This document shows, piece by piece, positions 19,552 through 21,248 of a DNA stretch of 21,248 nt. This DNA comes from Candidatus Moraniibacteriota bacterium. Lineage in GTDB: Bacteria > Patescibacteriota > Minisyncoccia > Moranbacterales > UBA1568. The notes beneath the pieces are model-generated. The model was not told the DNA's origin, did no database searches, and saw only the letters and a list, made by a program, of their open reading frames with translations. Within the stretch, counting starts at the first letter, position 1; each line of letters begins with the position of its first letter. The stretch covers positions 1 through 21,248 of the forward strand of contig JAUYFO010000090.1 of assembly GCA_030690925.1 (NCBI GenBank), read 5' to 3'. Made by a program: the position numbers and the translations under genes.

Positions 19552-20205
19552 ATGGGCAATAAAGTACACCCAATTGGTATCCGCCTCGGTATTACGACAG
19601 ACTGGCAGTCACGTTGGTTTGCCAGTAAGAAGACTTTTCGCGATCAATTGCGCAAAGACATCGAGATGCGCGAGTTGATTGTGAAGAAATGGAAGACGGC
19701 CGCTATCGCTAGCGTGGTGATTGAGCGTTCGGCTGCGGCTATCCGTCTCATTATTCATACCTCTCGTCCCGGCGTGCTCATTGGTCGGGGTGGTACTGGC
19801 ATTGAAGACCTGGCCCGAGTGATGAAAAAGCAATTTTTCCCTGGTAAGAAAGTAGATCTCAAAGTGGAGGTCCAGGAAGTGAAGAATGCTGAAATGAATG
19901 CCTCTCTCGTCGGCCAGCAGGTGGCTGAACAGCTAGAGAAGCGTATGCCGTTTCGCCGTGTACTGAAGGGTATGCTCGACCAGGTAGAAGCCAACAAGGG
20001 GGTCGAGGGGGTGAAGATTGAAATCTCGGGTCGGCTCGGTGGAGCTGAAATGTCTCGTCGTGAATGGTTGTCCCGAGGCAAGATTCCTCTTCATACTCTG
20101 CGGGCTGATATCGATTTTGCTCGGACGGAAGCTAAGACGACATATGGTGTCATCGGAGTGAAGACCTGGATTTACAAGGGCGAGAAATTTACTGAAGTTG
20201 AATAA
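19552..20205 (+). CDS. rpsC: 30S ribosomal protein S3
   Basis: 217 aa. S3 forms part of the mRNA entry channel. It opens 'MGNKVHPIGIRLGITTDWQS', contains the KH-domain loop 'GVLIGRGGTGIEDLARVMKK' and the C-terminal 'KIPLHTLRADIDFARTEAKT' with the conserved TYGVIGVKTWI. The length is slightly shorter than in E. coli because the C-terminal tail is missing. It is followed by rplP after 8 bp. Confidence 0.99.
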   Translation: MGNKVHPIGIRLGITTDWQSRWFASKKTFRDQLRKDIEMRELIVKKWKTAAIASVVIERSAAAIRLIIHTSRPGVLIGRGGTGIEDLARVMKKQFFPGKKVDLKVEVQEVKNAEMNASLVGQQVAEQLEKRMPFRRVLKGMLDQVEANKGVEGVKIEISGRLGGAEMSRREWLSRGKIPLHTLRADIDFARTEAKTTYGVIGVKTWIYKGEKFTEVE

Positions 20206-20213
20206 GAACGCTT

Positions 20214-20627
20214 ATGTTGCTCATGCCAAGAAAAGTAAAGCATCGCAAGGTTCAGCGCGGTGGTTGGTCAGGAAAACCAGCGACCTCTGGAACCAGTGTC
20301 AGTTTTGGCAACTATGGTCTGAAGGCCATGGAAGAAGGACTGATCACGGCGCGACAGATTGAGTCGTCCCGGCGAGCCATGACTCGATCGCTCCAGCGCG
20401 GTGGCAAAGTGTGGATCCGCATTTTCCCAGACAAGCCGATGACCAAGAAGGGTGAGCAAACCCCAATGGGTAAAGGCAAGGGGAGTGTTGACCACTTTGT
20501 GGCCAAGGTGCGGGCGGGGAAAGTCCTCTTCGAGCTTGATGGTATTACGAAAACGGCAGCCGTCGAAGCCATGCGTTTGGCAGCCCACAAGCTGGCCATC
20601 AAAACCAAATTTGTTGTTAAGTCATAG
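20214..20627 (+). CDS. rplP: 50S ribosomal protein L16
   Basis: 137 aa from ATG 20214. An ATG at 20223 would give a start MPRKVKHRK closer to many homologues, but MLxP-type starts are also common, so the start is uncertain by three codons. L16 helps organise the A-site and is part of the universal set. Typical segments are 'VSFGNYGLKAMEEGLITARQ', 'GKVWIRIFPDKPMTKKGEQT', 'MGKGKGSVDHFVAKVRAGKV' and the C-terminal 'EAMRLAAHKLAIKTKFV'. Confidence 0.98.
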   Translation: MLLMPRKVKHRKVQRGGWSGKPATSGTSVSFGNYGLKAMEEGLITARQIESSRRAMTRSLQRGGKVWIRIFPDKPMTKKGEQTPMGKGKGSVDHFVAKVRAGKVLFELDGITKTAAVEAMRLAAHKLAIKTKFVVKS

Positions 20628-20655
20628 TCTTTATTTGAGAGTAAGGTGCGATTGT

Positions 20656-20874
20656 ATGAAAGCAAAAGAATGGCGAGAAAAATCTGAAGCGGAACGCGAG
20701 AAGTCTCTCTCTGAGCTCTCGGACAAGTTGCGCACGCTCCGTTTTGATTTGTCGACCCGCGAAGCCAAGAATCACAGCGATTACAATAAGATGAAAAAGG
20801 ATATCGCTCGACTGCTCACTCTCAAGACCGAAACTGAAATGGAGATCTCCGTTCCAGAGCTCGAGACCAAATAG
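20656..20874 (+). CDS. rpmC: 50S ribosomal protein L29
   Basis: 72 aa from ATG 20656 to TAG 20872. It is a two-helix protein at the tunnel exit. The sequence 'MKAKEWREKSEAEREKSLSE' and 'LRTLRFDLSTREAKNHSDYN' followed by 'KMKKDIARLLTLKTE' fits the L29 pattern (LRFDL/LRFQ core and IKKDIARLLT). The nucleotide frame is open further upstream into rplP, but the ATG at 20656 with the L29 homology fixes the start. The gap from rplP is 28 bp. Confidence 0.95.
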   Translation: MKAKEWREKSEAEREKSLSELSDKLRTLRFDLSTREAKNHSDYNKMKKDIARLLTLKTETEMEISVPELETK

Positions 20875-20889
20875 TTTTTACCCATACTT

Positions 20890-21150
20890 ATGAAGACAGC
20901 GACTACAACTGAGAAAGTGAGCAAGGCCCCTACCATGAAGGGTGTGGTAGCCAGCAAAAAAATGCAGAAGACGCTGGTGGTGAAAGTTGATACGCTCAAG
21001 ACTCACCCCAAGTATCTGAAGCAGTACCGCTCTTCCAAGAAGTACAAGGTGCATGTGGAAGACAGTAGTAAGTACGCGCTCGGAGACACAGTGCTGTTTC
21101 GGGAGTGTCGGCCTATGAGCCGCGGTAAGCGCCATATGATCGTCGCCTAA
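20890..21150 (+). CDS. rpsQ: 30S ribosomal protein S17
   Basis: 86 aa. S17 is a primary 16S rRNA-binding protein of OB fold. After a ~15-residue Thr/Lys-rich lead it shows 'MKGVVASKKMQKTLVVKVDT', 'KYKVHVEDSSKYALGDTVLF' and 'ECRPMSRGKRHMIV', the canonical S17 blocks (G.V.S.KM.KT..V and GD.V...E.RP.S..K). It starts 15 bp after rpmC. Confidence 0.98.
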   Translation: MKTATTTEKVSKAPTMKGVVASKKMQKTLVVKVDTLKTHPKYLKQYRSSKKYKVHVEDSSKYALGDTVLFRECRPMSRGKRHMIVA

Positions 21151-21177
21151 AGAAAATCTTCACTAAAAGAAGTTACT

Positions 21178-21248
21178 ATGATTCAAGCAGAAACCATGCT
21201 GAAAATTGCTGACAACTCTGGTGCCAAAACCATCAAGTGTTTCAAGGT
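21178..21248 (+). CDS. rplN: 50S ribosomal protein L14, N-terminal fragment (partial at window edge)
   Basis: ATG 21178 opens the frame MIQAETMLKIADNSGAKTIK followed by CFK up to the window edge. This is the universal L14 N-terminus (MIQ..T.L.VADNSGAK...CI). L14 contacts 16S rRNA in bridge B8. It is in the standard position behind rpsQ. The rest of the gene lies outside the window. Confidence 0.97.
   Translation, partial: MIQAETMLKIADNSGAKTIKCFK

Noticed and set aside
1..21248. Alternative genetic code with TGA read as an amino acid
   Set aside because: Several well-recognised genes end at TGA where the family ends (class II Fic, KilA-N, zeta-like kinase), and no conserved position requires a decoded TGA.
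1..21248. CRISPR arrays, tRNA or rRNA genes, intact transposases or integrases
   Set aside because: No regular short repeat-spacer arrays, no tRNA cloverleaf signals and no transposase or integrase motifs were seen on either strand.

Overview
The window reads as chromosomal DNA of a Patescibacteria/CPR-type bacterium. This is inferred from the compact genes, the streamlined tuf-S10 ribosomal cluster, phage and toxin accessory genes of the kind common in that group, and several promoters that place the transcription start on or next to the start codon. TGA is used as a stop throughout (for example 2189-2191, 8150-8152 and 11104-11106), so the TGA-recoding CPR lineages are excluded. The exact lineage cannot be resolved from sequence alone.

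Layout. Bases 1-300 are the 3' end of fusA (EF-G), closed by a strong terminator (342-373). Bases 13947-21248 carry tuf and the S10/spc ribosomal protein genes (rpsJ, rplC, rplD, rplW, rplB, rpsS, rplV, rpsC, rplP, rpmC, rpsQ, start of rplN). fusA is classically followed directly by tuf. Here about 13.6 kb of accessory DNA lies between them.

Accessory region. (a) 395-2256: a Fic/Doc-type protein that looks like the Fic half of a RhuM-Fic protein, with a 57-aa AbrB/MazE-like partner, then a second, canonical class II Fic protein with its own operator-rich, apparently leaderless promoter. (b) 2312-7004: an AT-rich operon of a LexA/S24-type self-cleaving repressor, a 639-aa nuclease-methyltransferase, a membrane/coiled-coil protein of unknown function, a two-domain specificity subunit and a 39-aa basic peptide. 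It resembles a BcgI-like (type IIB) restriction system under SOS-style control. (c) 7095-8888: a phage-derived patch with a HAD gene remnant cut off at a 40-bp perfect palindrome, a KilA-N protein with a 32-bp perfect palindrome inside its coding sequence, a Bro-N/DinD-like fragment and an unknown gene. (d) 9003-9987: a zeta-like P-loop kinase and a 63-aa overlapping partner. (e) 10023-11106: a VOC/glyoxalase protein and a frameshifted YjdF (DUF2238) membrane protein. (f) 11172-13916: on the minus strand a short alpha-glucan phosphorylase homologue that lacks the PLP-binding lysine, and a DnaJ-type zinc-knuckle mini-protein; divergently, a 108-aa unknown protein.

These blocks are linked by recurring non-coding modules. 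A paired GTTACGTAAC dyad occurs five times, always at a gene start or end. A 29-bp terminator is present twice identically. One promoter-leader sequence drives both the KilA-N and the zeta genes. The pattern suggests modular assembly of gene blocks by recombination at short repeats, or a shared regulator. Both readings are inference. The ribosomal section is conventional apart from a structured, terminator-containing 362-bp gap between rpsJ and rplC, an apparently leaderless rpsJ, and basic C-terminal tails on L4, S19 and L22.
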